A stretch of 64,000 nt of DNA, taken from NCBI GenBank assembly GCA_963575645.1, contig OY754464.1:49156192-49220191 (forward strand), in the 5' to 3' direction. This document shows positions 30,823 through 41,375 of the stretch, in pieces (the stretch's first letter is position 1; every line of letters starts with the position of its first letter). Under the pieces are notes generated by a model that was given only the letters and a program-made list of their open reading frames with translations, did not search any database and was not told the DNA's origin. This stretch comes from Xanthostigma xanthostigma (taxonomy: Eukaryota > Arthropoda > Insecta > Raphidioptera > Raphidiidae). The translations under genes were made by a program, and so were the position numbers.

Positions 30823-33800
30823 ATGAGGTATTTGTCAAGCTTTGTGTTGCTGATATCTGCTTTAACGGCATCAGGTCAACTATTGGACATAAAGCTACCG
30901 GGATTTGAGCTTCGTTTACCAACAGTTGGTGGGCTTTTGCAAACAATTGATAAAATACCCTTAGGTAAACTGTTTTTAAATCTTATTACCAAAACAAAAC
31001 TTTCGTAAAGGCCGCTGCACACGAGACTGGAAACACCGCTTGGACTTCTGCTAGCCGGCAGGCTGGGTACTAGGCTGGAAATGACATCACTGCGGGCTCG
31101 CCTGCTAGCTCACAAGATAGATTTTAAAATTGGAACAGGGGCTATTATTCTTGCTAGGCTCTCTGCTTGCTCTGAGCAAGAACCAATCAGGAAACAGTAA
31201 CTTCTCACGTGGGCGACATGAACCAAATCACCCATAAACCAACATGGCGTCATTCTGCTCAGAGTCAGACTACAGACATGTTTTGCTTTGTGTTTATATT
31301 TGAACTGTCACTGCGCGCGCACCAGATCTATCCACAAAGCAAGCACATAAAAGTAATTAAGCAAATCAGCGCTAGAAGTCAAATCTAGCAAGGAATCTAG
31401 TGGCAAATCCATCCTCGTGTGCAGCGGCCTTTAGTTATTTTTGAAGAAAAAATAAATCAAAGGTTTATATAATATGACTCGTTACTTGAATAAAAGAGCG
31501 AAATTTTTATAATGCATTATATAATTAATCGGTCAAAAAATTGAATAATTAAAAGCCAATAATTGTAAAGTAACGTTATGTATACTCTGGGAGTATTAAT
31601 TGGTTTCACTTTATTGAGTGTGTTCATTTTATACTTTATAGTGCACAATACAGTTGATTTTGTCGCCGAGAGGAACATGCTTAGATTGTTGGAAATATTT
31701 AGAGGATTGATGCCAACTGGGATAGCATTTTTAGATTTGCCACCTCTGGATCCATTTCAAAGAGATCATTTTGACCTTAGTATTGATAACGAGATGGGAC
31801 AGTAAGTATGTTGTTTACTATAAAGCATATATACCTTTTTACCTTTTTCCGGGATTATTTTTTGGTTCACCAACAAACTTTGACAGATGAATGCTCAAAG
31901 ATTCGCACACTATACCAAAATAGACCAGCATAGCACGAATCTGCAATCTGCACGATTTCGTATACTATACGTGCACGCACCAGCATTTTTTAGTGCGGGT
32001 TCTGTGTGTGTGCAGACATTTTGCAGCTGTCAAGTAATGAGTTCGGTAGAAGTTTTTATTTTGACGATGTTTTGTAAAGAGGAAAGAAGGTTTTGGGTCC
32101 ACTCTATCAATAAAAATGAGAAGCAATGTGGTTTTCATCAATTATTTCCTTAATTAAGTTTTTTCAATATTTCCGAATGTCACAACGCAAATTCTGAGCT
32201 ATGGATATCATTTTGTTCCACCTACAGTATCAAAACAGCACCGAAACACAAGATTAAGTCGATCCAGCGCGGCGAGAGATTGAATTTGCAGATCAGAATT
32301 GTACCTCGACCGATACGATATGCTTGGACAGTCGTTGCTGTTTGCTGGTTCTGGTTTAATATGCGCTACTTCGTTAAATAATACGAATAGCTTCACGAAC
32401 ATGTTTTCCTGATTCGTGCTCTGCTAGTTGCGCTGGTCCGTGCTGGTATAGTGTGAAGTAAAATAAATCATTCTGTATACATATAGGCTGTTTTCACCAA
32501 GTGAGGACAGTGTACTTTTTGAAAGACATATACCTAACATAATTTGTAGGAGAAACTGCTATTTGAAGAAAAGAAATATTAACAAAATTATTTAAAATGG
32601 CAGATATTTAATGATTTTTTTAAATTACCTTTCAAAAAAATATCTTGTAGAATGTAGACAATTACTTGTTGGTCAGAAACTAGTTCATCAAATAAAGAGG
32701 TATTTTTCAATTTAAAATAGCTTTTCTTGAAATTCAACTTAAATATTCACGATACTTACAATAAAGACATGTATTCCTATTTGACTGTTTACATCTTTAT
32801 AATTGTGTAGGCTAAACGGGACATTTGACGATGTGGAAATAACCAAGTTGTCAACTTTTGTGGTCGATAATCTTCAATACATTTGGCTACTTCAAGAAAT
32901 AGTATTAAATGTATCCGTGCCGCATCTTATTATTGATGGCTTATACAACATATCGGTTAATGCATCATTAATAAAAATTCATGGAGACGGTCCGTTTAGG
33001 TAATAAAAAACATTTTCATTTATTTTATATTATAAGTGAAACTTCTTAACGCACGGCAAACTGTAGAGTGAATCGGATTCATTGTAACTAAAAATTTAGT
33101 GATGTAACGAATATCGCACTCAAGATTCTTGCGAATATTTTGCGAATATGAATATCAGAAAAGTCATATTTTTTTTTAAATGTGAAAATAATAAATAACA
33201 CAGAAAAATTAATTTCTTAGCATGTTTTTTTCTTATTCTTTTTTTTCGCTAAGGTAGCCATGCAATTATATTTTTATCAGCTTTTACTTCAAAACCGACC
33301 TAGTACTCAGAACAACTTCAAATGTGTGCGTGCAACTTGCGCGGTCAATCAGTTGAATAAAATGCACCATAGAAGCTTATTTTGCATTTTATGTGGAGCG
33401 ATTTTTGTAATACATTAATTATTTCCATAGCTACCAAATCAACAACACTCATGTTTGTATTGCTTTGTGATGAAACATAGATCGTCCTCTTCGTTTATGA
33501 GAGGAATTGCACTATATACAGTCTCTTGACGATGTGTACGAATTAACACAGATTCAGGAGAAATCGATATAATGACAAAAGAACTTCAGTAACGTTCAAA
33601 CTTAAAAATTTAATGAATAACGGTCAAATTTCGACCATTGGGCGACCACTATAGTTAGTATAGATAGATTAAAGTAGGATTAATTTAAGTATTCAATTTT
33701 CTTTTAGAGTTGACATTTATGATGCAGCTGCAAATTTATCAACAAAACTGGTGTTCAGGGATGGAGCAGTGGAAGCTACGAACTTAGATATTGATATTGA

Positions 33801-35992
33801 TATAAAAACCTTAAAGGTAGATAATATTATTTATGACGTTATTCAGTATGGTCGATGTTAAAATTAACAGCCTTGTTAAATTGCTGTCTAACTTTAACTT
33901 ATCTGACGTTAAATTTATTAGAAAGTGACAAATAATTAACAACACTGTGAATTCTTATATTGATCGTTCAGAATAGTACCCATTTGAAACTGTGGAAATG
34001 TTTAATAGCGGAACAGGCGATCTACGTGCAGGATAGAGTAGTCCCGTCTATAATTTTAACAGTGCATATTATTCTTCATACATAAAAAATAATGTAAATC
34101 CACTTTTTTTTTAAATTCTTCCTCTTCTTTGCAAACATGAATTGAAGGAATATATATTTTTTTAAACGTTGAGCATAAACCGCCAGATGATGAGGTAGAA
34201 AACAGTCGCACAGCTTTATCTATAGAAAGAGATGTATGTAAATTATCTTCCATGCGGTTTGCTTTCCACAAGTGATAAATATTTGTCAAGTACACCATTA
34301 ACATATTATTAATCATTATTGTATTATTTTAGTGTGAATTTGAAAATCTTATGGGAGGCGGTGAACGCGGAAAAACTTTTAATAAATTATTCAGTAGTTT
34401 AGGACCGCAAGTATTTCACGAATTTTGGCCATTATTGAAGCCACGTGTTACTAAAGAAGTATTAACAGTAAGTATATGTTTTTGAAGTGAAACTTCATTT
34501 TGCACATTAGATAATTCAACACGCAACTCCACTGCGCCGTTGAGCTAGTGGGACGCTGGAACCTAGCAAATAATCTATAGATAGAAATTTTTATTAGGTA
34601 TTATTAAAATGAAGTCGTACCAGAAGTTAAATTATCTAACAAATTGTCTTTTTTATTACGTGGCAATAATAATTTCTTTATTTTACCTTACCTAAAGGCC
34701 CCCATACACCTCGTTCTTTTTTGGCAGTTTTCATCGTCACGATAAAACACGTCGGTCAAAACCGAAGTGTATGGGCAAAAACTGTCGATGAAACACGGCA
34801 GTTTTTTTATCTGCCGAATCTTGATTTTAAACACGACGTGTTTGCTGGTTGTCGTTTTAAATCGTAATGTGTGGCGCTTTCCGATAGAATCGACGTGTTT
34901 ATTCAGTGGTGCGACGTACAGCAAATAAGTCATATTAATTAAATGATTGTAATTAGTTTGAGTATTGATTTATATTTTAACCGTTTTAGTGCTAAGCAAT
35001 TTTGACAAAAATAAATGAAAATTGCTATAAACATATTGATTAATTTAGAGGAAAAAATAATGGTGTCAAATAAAACACTCTAATTTAGACAAATATCAAT
35101 CAATTTTATTAATTATTTTTGCATTATATTGTTTATTAATGTTTATTAAACATAAAATAATATCAATATTATTGTATTTTATTTCTTTTAGAAAATAAAA
35201 AATCTAAAAAAAATAGCTCTCAACACACTGAAACTGATACTCGCAGCGCTTTTGCGCTGCGCCGCAATTTTCGATACAAACGATCGCAGCGCTTTTGCGC
35301 CGCATAGCATTCTAACGGTTAATAATAACTCAAAATAAGTATGTTCGTCCATTCTCAGGTAATTGAACCAATCTCCAGGTTCAAGTTTCAGCTCGTTCAA
35401 TTCATACAATTGTATCGAAAATTAAAGCAATCTCCTGGTTCTAGTCGTAATTCATTTAGAAGATTTACGTGTGAAAATTGCCTGCGTTTAAGTAACCATT
35501 CTTTAGTCCATTTTGAACGTTTTCTTTTTGAAAATTTTAATTTTATAGCCACTGCGGCTGCAACTGCTAACGTTGTCGTAGGATCCATCAAAGCAGATCG
35601 TATTAATGATGCCACGACTTCAGAAAAACTGAACGAAACTACGCCTCTGTGTGGATATGGCCGTTGTTCGTGTTTAAATTAACCGTACAGTTTTACCCGT
35701 GCGGTTAAAACTGCCATAAAAGAACGAGGTGTATGGGGATGGCCGTTGTTCGTGTTTAACCGTACAGTTTTACCCGGCGGTTAAAACTGCCAAAAAAGAA
35801 CGAGGTGTATGGGGGCCTTTAAAGAATCAAAAATTGTATTTTTCGATATTATTTGTTCGAAATCGAAATAATCACAACTAATTGTTTCTTTTTCAGATTT
35901 TGAACAAGGTGTTGGCACACATTGGGCCAAGAACTATAATCGAACATTTGCGTCCAAATATTGATTTTCGTACGAATTTTTCTTTAGGTTAA
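30823..35992 (+). CDS. JHBP/takeout-family secreted protein, gene A
   Basis: Six coding exons: 30823-30964, 31642-31801, 32811-32999, 33708-33816, 34333-34467, 35897-35992; 276 aa, all introns GT-AG, phases 1,2,2,0,0. Residues 1-18 (MRYLSSFVLLISALTASG) are a signal peptide. Family landmarks are MPTGIAFLDLPPLDPFQRDH (about 74-93), a typical JHBP P-x-LDP block, then repeated beta-strand-like segments (LNGTFDDVEI, VPHLIIDGLYNISVNA) with possible N-glycosylation sites, CEFENLMGGGE (about 200), and a C-terminal amphipathic part ending in RTNFSLG. The family (Pfam JHBP) folds as a super-roll that holds hydrophobic ligands such as juvenile hormone in haemolymph or other fluids. The usual pair of N-terminal cysteines is absent, so this is an atypical member. 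The exon ahead of the ATG starts at an acceptor (TTTTTTTCTAG, ending 30817), so a 5' UTR exon is likely. Ligand unknown. Confidence 0.85.
31007..31432. mobile_element. TIR element in gene A intron 1
   Basis: AAAGGCCGCTGCACACGAG at the left and its inverse at the right, with T before and A after. A diverged copy lies at about 55835-56258. The AAAGGCC...GGCCTTT ends resemble those of the Harbinger-like element at 34694-35820, so both may belong to that superfamily. Confidence 0.75.
31902..32457. mobile_element. TIR element in gene A intron 2
   Basis: The left end TTCGCACACTATACC...GACCAGC...AGCACGAATC and the right end GATTCGTGCTC...GCTGGTC...GGTATAGTGTGAA are inverted and imperfect over about 40 bp. 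No coding frame. Superfamily not determined. Confidence 0.6.
33010..33700. other. gene A intron 3, no element recognised
   Basis: AT-rich; no inverted ends or known repeat phrase found. Confidence 0.4.
34694..35820 (-). mobile_element. PIF/Harbinger-like element in gene A intron 5
   Basis: Inverted ends of about 38 bp beginning AAAGGCCCCCATACACCTCG. Inside, on the minus strand, 35188-35615 carries broken pieces of a Harbinger transposase N-terminus. The right end is duplicated: a unit of about 80 bp ending GAACGAGGTGTATGGGG occurs at 35657-35738 and again at 35739-35820. Flanking bases read TAA at the left and TTA at the right, so a clean 3-bp duplication is not shown. Confidence 0.75.
35188..35615 (-). 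pseudogene. Harbinger transposase N-terminal fragment
   Basis: Two overlapping minus-strand frames give HVNLLNELRLEPGD and, after a local duplication, LNELKLEPGDWFNYLRMDEH then TYFELLLTV. The pattern LL-x-EL-(R/K)-x-EP-x-D-(F/W)-x-N-(Y/F)-(L/F)-RM is the N-terminus of PIF/Harbinger transposases. A tandem duplication of about 60 bp and loss of the DDE part make it a pseudogene. Confidence 0.65.
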
Positions 35993-38186
35993 ATGTTACA
36001 ATTATTTACATAAGTTTTAAAGATTATAGTTAGCTTAATTATCTTTTTGAAATTATACTTCTTTTGCCGCGTTATGAAAAAAATGAAAGAGTGAATTTTT
36101 ACAATGCGCGCGAACACTATAGCATCAAAGTTAACAGTTTGTTGTTCGCAAAAAAGGCTACCAGCAGAATAGAGGTAGTGACCATGTTCGTAATGTCTTT
36201 AGCTATATTTATGCTAATCTCACTACAGTCCTTTTATTATTTTGTTTCAATGAATGATTTGCATGTAACTTAAATCGTAATTTTTAATCACGCCATAGAA
36301 GTATAACTTCTAACGCGCGTACATATTAAGTACACGCACTCACCATTTTGTCTACATATAGTTTAAAATATTCGCCATTTTGGATAGTATTCCATTTTTT
36401 TGTTTTTTTATTGTTTATAAAATAGCACATATTTTTATTTTTAAATAAATAATTTAATAATATATATTAAACTTTCTTTAAGCCGCGCTTCTGCGGTGTT
36501 GTCGGTGAGAAACACGGCCTTAACGTGAGTTTTATTTATTCTTAGTCCAAATTGAATTACTCTTGTATTTCCAAAACTAGTAGAGTAGTATAGTTTCTCT
36601 TTGTTACTACTCTACCTATCTCTCCTTACACCGCCTATTGACACTCCGGCATATAATCACGTTTCATTGCAAGATTTGTCGCCATTCGTCAAGTTCAACA
36701 ATGGCCTCTGTTTGAGTATTCGTTCGTTCCCGAATGAAAGTGTGTATGTACTATATCATGCGTCTAGCGCATGAAGTACAAAGTTCAAGGAATCGAATCT
36801 ACGCGGCCTGCAAAACTAAGCGTGCGGCACAAAATTCGGTGTTTTTCTAAGTTTGAAAAGTATGAGAACCTTCTGGTGTAGGCTTGTACTTTATCATTTT
36901 AAAGAATTTCTATAATTTACTATGCATTTACAGTATAGATACTTATTCAATGAAAGTGTTTTTTATTTAACAAAGGCATTGTAACAAAACTGTTCTTCGA
37001 TGTGGTGCAAAATATTTATTTACAACAATAAATTGTTATCAAAGCAAATAAACAAACAAACTAAAAGTACTTCTCTTATATAATATGAATGAAATAGAAA
37101 TAATGTAACAAACAAAATAACAACTTCTGAGTAATACAAAGTCACTATGCACATAGAAATATAAACACAAAAATATATACAAGATTTTTCTTTTAAGCGC
37201 TCTATGAATTTACATGTGAACTCAATGGATTTATGTATGCCGACCGAACACCGTACTGTTAACACTACACAACTGTTTTAAGTTTTAAGCTTCGACCAGA
37301 CACATGTCAAGGCTGGCCCAATAATCATTGGCAAATATTTGCTTCACATATATTATTGTCTTCCTCTACTCCAAGGACTTCAAGCTGGCTACACACTGGT
37401 CCAGCCTGACCCAATGTTCCTTGGCGAATATTCGCTTCCCAAACACAACCTCAATTATTTTGCAGTGGGTATTAATAACATTATAGTTTAATACTCTGCA
37501 TCTTTTAAAAATAATTATTTCATCAAACTCCCAATCACGAAGATTTTGGAGAACAATTAATAACAAACAAACAAATATACGGAACGTGAATTTACATTAA
37601 ACCGTTTAAAAATACAAATAACATCTTGGTTGTCTATTGTTTTAGTATTTAAAAATAAAATGTGGAAAAAATACTTTTTGTGTAATTACTAATTACCCAT
37701 GTTATTTAACTTATTTCATTGATTTTATTAAAACATCATCGACGAATGTGTGCAGGTCAGACTCATTGAATTGAATTGAATTGGTGCATTCATGAGCTTT
37801 CATTTGACTCCCTACACGATGTTCTTGAAAAAAGTTACCTTTTCATTTCCAATTTCATCTCTTGAAATTAACCCCAGAATCAAAATTCAACTTTTTCTAC
37901 TTTACGTCTGTGAATGGGCCACCACAGTCTATCTTTGTACAATACAAATATTAAGAGCACTGTGGTTGAAACAAAAATAAAAAAAAATATAGAATTGTTT
38001 TATTAGCGGATGTACATTTCGGGAGCTATGCTCTCATCTTCAGCAAACACTAAACTAAATTACAAAACAACAATCAACTAATTAAATTAAAATTTTTTAC
38101 GTCAAATAGTTTAAGAGAAAATCGCTTGTGACAGACGGACTGATGGATGGACGGACACCGAAGTGATTTCATAAGTGTTTTGTTTG
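35993..38186. other. intergenic between JHBP genes A and B, proximal part
   Basis: Possible 3' UTR of gene A; an AATAAA lies at 36444-36449. Around 37290-37440 a segment GCTGGCCCAATAATCATTGG ... is repeated in diverged form (GCCTGACCCAATGTTCCTTGG), about 110 bp apart. No gene recognised. Confidence 0.4.
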
Positions 38187-38194
38187 CAGGGAAC

Positions 38195-38461
38195 CATTGG
38201 CATAGCAAGAGGGGGGAGGCAGGTGAGTCTGGTCTATCCTAGAATCCTCCTGGCCCACTCTAGAATAGTAATTGTTTACGTACAAGCAACAAGATAAATC
38301 TACATAATATTTTCTTTGTCGTGAAATTTCTCCAAAAAGTCGTGTTGATCGATTTCGTTTCTATGAACAGTTTTCAAATTATGTGTAAGTGGCAGCTGGT
38401 AATGGTAGGTAGAGTTGAAAATTTGCTCTCCCCCTAGGATAAAGTCGTTGCTACGCCTATG
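38195..38461 (-). mobile_element. hAT MITE, second copy
   Basis: Inverted relative of 10061-10314. Ends CATTGGCATAGC and GCTACGCCTATG; flanks CAGGGAAC (38187-38194) and CAGGAAAC (38462-38469), an 8-bp duplication with one change. Confidence 0.8.
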
Positions 38462-38718
38462 CAGGAAACAATATAATATGTCCCATGATCTGGCGGAAAA
38501 AAGGATAACAATAGTTCTTTTGATAGTTGAAATTTTTTCTTGCACATATCTCAACTTCCGCCATATTTTTCGGGCACTTTTCATTTTGATAGGTGACACT
38601 GACAAATGATTGATTTTGAAAAACGTGAATAGTAATTAATTCAAAAACATTATTTAAAGAATAGATTCAATACCGTAGACAAATAGTTTGCTACTTTTGA
38701 ACATACGTTTTTTGACAA

Positions 38719-40414
38719 TCTATCTATATACAGTGTAACCTCTTTATAACGTCATTCGTTATAACGAAAAACTCCCTATAACGTAGAAATTTTTACAATT
38801 TGGTTGGTTTACCTTAAAGCCCATACATTAATACCCTCTTTATAGCGCAACGGCCATTCTCTATTACATTTCACATTTAGGCGTCAGCAAATATTTACAG
38901 ACGTAAAGAGGACGATTCTGAACAATCAGCAACATTCAACAAGCACTTGATGCCGACAAACTTATCGAAAAATTCCTATTGTTTAATGACGATGATTCAA
39001 CCACATCCCAAGTCATGCATAAGATACTTAATAAAATACAAAACAAATATTGGCATAGCAAAAAACGTCAGCAAAGTGCTTGGAATAAACGAATTAGGTG
39101 AAATTTGGTTATTTTTCTTTCTTCCCTCCATATAACGAAAACTCTTTATAACGAAAAAAATGCTCGGTCCCTTGAGATTCGTTATAAAGAGGTTACACTG
39201 TATATAAAAGGAGAAGCTGACTGACCGACTGACTGACTGACATATCAACGCAGGGCCTAAACTATAAGGGTTAAAAACTTGAAATTTTGTACAGGGGTTC
39301 CTTTTATAACGTAGGGGAGCACTAAGAAAGGATTTTGGAAATTCATCCCCTAAGGGGGTAAAACGGGGGTGCAAAGTTTGTATGGAGAAACAAGATTAGT
39401 TAGACCATTTTATTCGAAACTTTGCAGGAATACTCCTGGCGCTAAATGAGTAAATACGTGTTTCAGGATTTTTCAAAATTCAACCCCTAAAAGGGGAAAT
39501 GGGGTGACAAAACGTGAAAAAAATGGGATGAAATAATAGCGCAAACCGCTGGATCTAGAGACTCCAAATTTGGCACACAGGTTCCTTATGAGGTCTAGGG
39601 GTGCACTAAGAAAGGATTTTTGGAAATTTATCCCCTAAGGGGGTAAAAAGGGGGTGCAAAGTTAGTATGAAACTTTCCGTTTTTGAAGTTATTCGATTGA
39701 AACCACTGGAGGGAGTGGGCTAAAATTTGACACACAGATAGTTGTTATGACGTAGGCATCCGCTAAGAACGGATTTTTGAAAATTCAACCCCTAAAAGGG
39801 TGTAACGGGGGTTCAAAATTTGCATGGAGAAATCATATAAGATAGATGTATCAATTAAAAAATGCGCAGGATTACTCCTGTCAACAAATAAATAAACACG
39901 TGTTCCGAGATTTTTTAAAAACAACCCCGTCAGAGGGTGAAAAAAGGTAAATAGTCTAAAAATCAACATGGGTGTCATTTTCAAGGTTTGTCGGGGCGTT
40001 GATCACGTGAATGTCATCAATTTTGCAATTTATTACACTTGAACAGAAAAATTCTAAAAAGTCATAATTAATTTTTTTCCCGCGATTAAGATGGATCACG
40101 ATAAAATGTGACAGTAGTTTCCTTTTATGACGTAATCACCCGTTAAGAAGGGGTTTTATGTTGTTGTTTAGTTTGAAGAGGACATTCTTTGGAGATAAAT
40201 ATCACCCCCACCCCCAACTCCTGCACAGGAATGAGGGTGACTTGGACATTTTTAGGAACACCTATTTTTATCACAAAAATTATAACTTTTCGGGAAAACA
40301 TGTGCAATATTTTTCTGAAAGATTTTTTTACTCGATGCCTCCCTCAACCTCTAATATGCATGTCAAAAGTCGATTTCCATCTCAATCGCGGGCGTAGCCG
40401 CGGGTAGCGGCTAG
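38719..40414 (+). mobile_element. non-autonomous Helitron carrying a pogo insertion
   Basis: The 5' end TCTATCTATATA at 38719-38730 follows host A. It is cut by the pogo element, then resumes at 39201 as TATAAAAGGAGAAGCTGACT. The 3' end reads GCGGGCGTAGCCGCGGGTAG then CGGCTAG at 40414, followed by host T, with a GCGG/CCGC hairpin near the end. The body holds three diverged repeats of a unit with GGGAGCACTAAGAAAGGA-type and CCCCTAAGGGGGTAAAA phrases (about 39310, 39600, 39755). Confidence 0.75.
38731..39200. mobile_element. pogo/Tigger-like element, 470 bp
   Basis: CAGTGTAACCTCTTTATAAC at the left and its inverse at the right, TA on both sides. The interior retains scraps of reading frame near 38890-39100 but no full transposase. 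The related shorter copy is at 60-370. It interrupts the first bases of the Helitron. Confidence 0.85.
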
Positions 40415-41375
40415 TCTATTATATTTATAAAAGAACTCTAGCCTGTCAACTAGTTTTCGTTTACTTCCACCAGTTTTTCCGATAACTTCAACAACCGTCT
40501 CAATTGAGCACAAATGTGTTCTTCTACTTGTACTTTTGTACATTTATTTAGCATCGTCAATACGATGAAAAACATTATTGAATCGACCATTGTGTCAAAA
40601 AGTGCACGAAACTTTTGAACATCGTGATCAGAACCATGACGACGACTCTTGCGCGTGAAAACGATAAAAATTCCTATTATTGTGGCTCTCTATTTGTTTG
40701 TTTCAATGCTAATTTACACAAAAAATCAGACTGTGGGCTCTCCGTCTATATTTCTTTTTTTATTATATTTTAAGACTGATAGGTAAAACAAAACAGACAA
40801 AAATAGGGAATTAGTTATTATGATAAAATTGTATTGATTATTTTGTATTTTTGACTGAAACAATTGGATAGACTACAATGATAAATGTATAAGATAAGAT
40901 ATTAAAATTAATTACTAAACATAAGTAATCTCATCGGACAATTATACTTTACTAGGCTTTTTTCGCATGTATATGACATTAGTTGTACTGTGTTTGGAAA
41001 AGGTAAATTATTATTTTATTTTTGTTGACTCACTAAATAAATAATTTGTCTTAAGCTAAAATTTGTGTATGCTTTCTAATAGATGTGTAAACAAATTAGA
41101 CCATTTTATGTACTACTATGAAATTTAGATAGCTCAATATTTTGATTTATTTCTTGATAATTTTATGTGAAAGGTGAAAATAAAAAAAAAAAATAAAAAA
41201 TTGGAGCACATCTTGAATTCAGGTTTCATAATCTTCCTTACAAAAAATAAATACATTTGTATCGTCTTTTCTAATGTTTATGTTATTATTTTGAAATAAG
41301 CGGTTATAAAAAAAGAAAACTTAAATACGGTAATTAAAAAAATTATGTAATTTAAAAAAGATTATTTTGTTGCAG
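40415..41375. other. upstream region of JHBP gene B
   Basis: AT-rich, no repeat recognised. It ends in the acceptor-like TTTTGTTGCAG at 41365-41375, directly before the ATG, so a non-coding first exon probably lies in here, but I cannot place it. Confidence 0.4.

Noticed and set aside
35341-35682. 113-codon + strand frame in gene A intron 5
   Set aside because: It is the reverse of the Harbinger transposase relic, which has recognisable motifs on the minus strand.
38997-39374. 125-codon minus-strand frame
   Set aside because: It crosses the pogo right end into the Helitron and so cannot be an ancestral gene.
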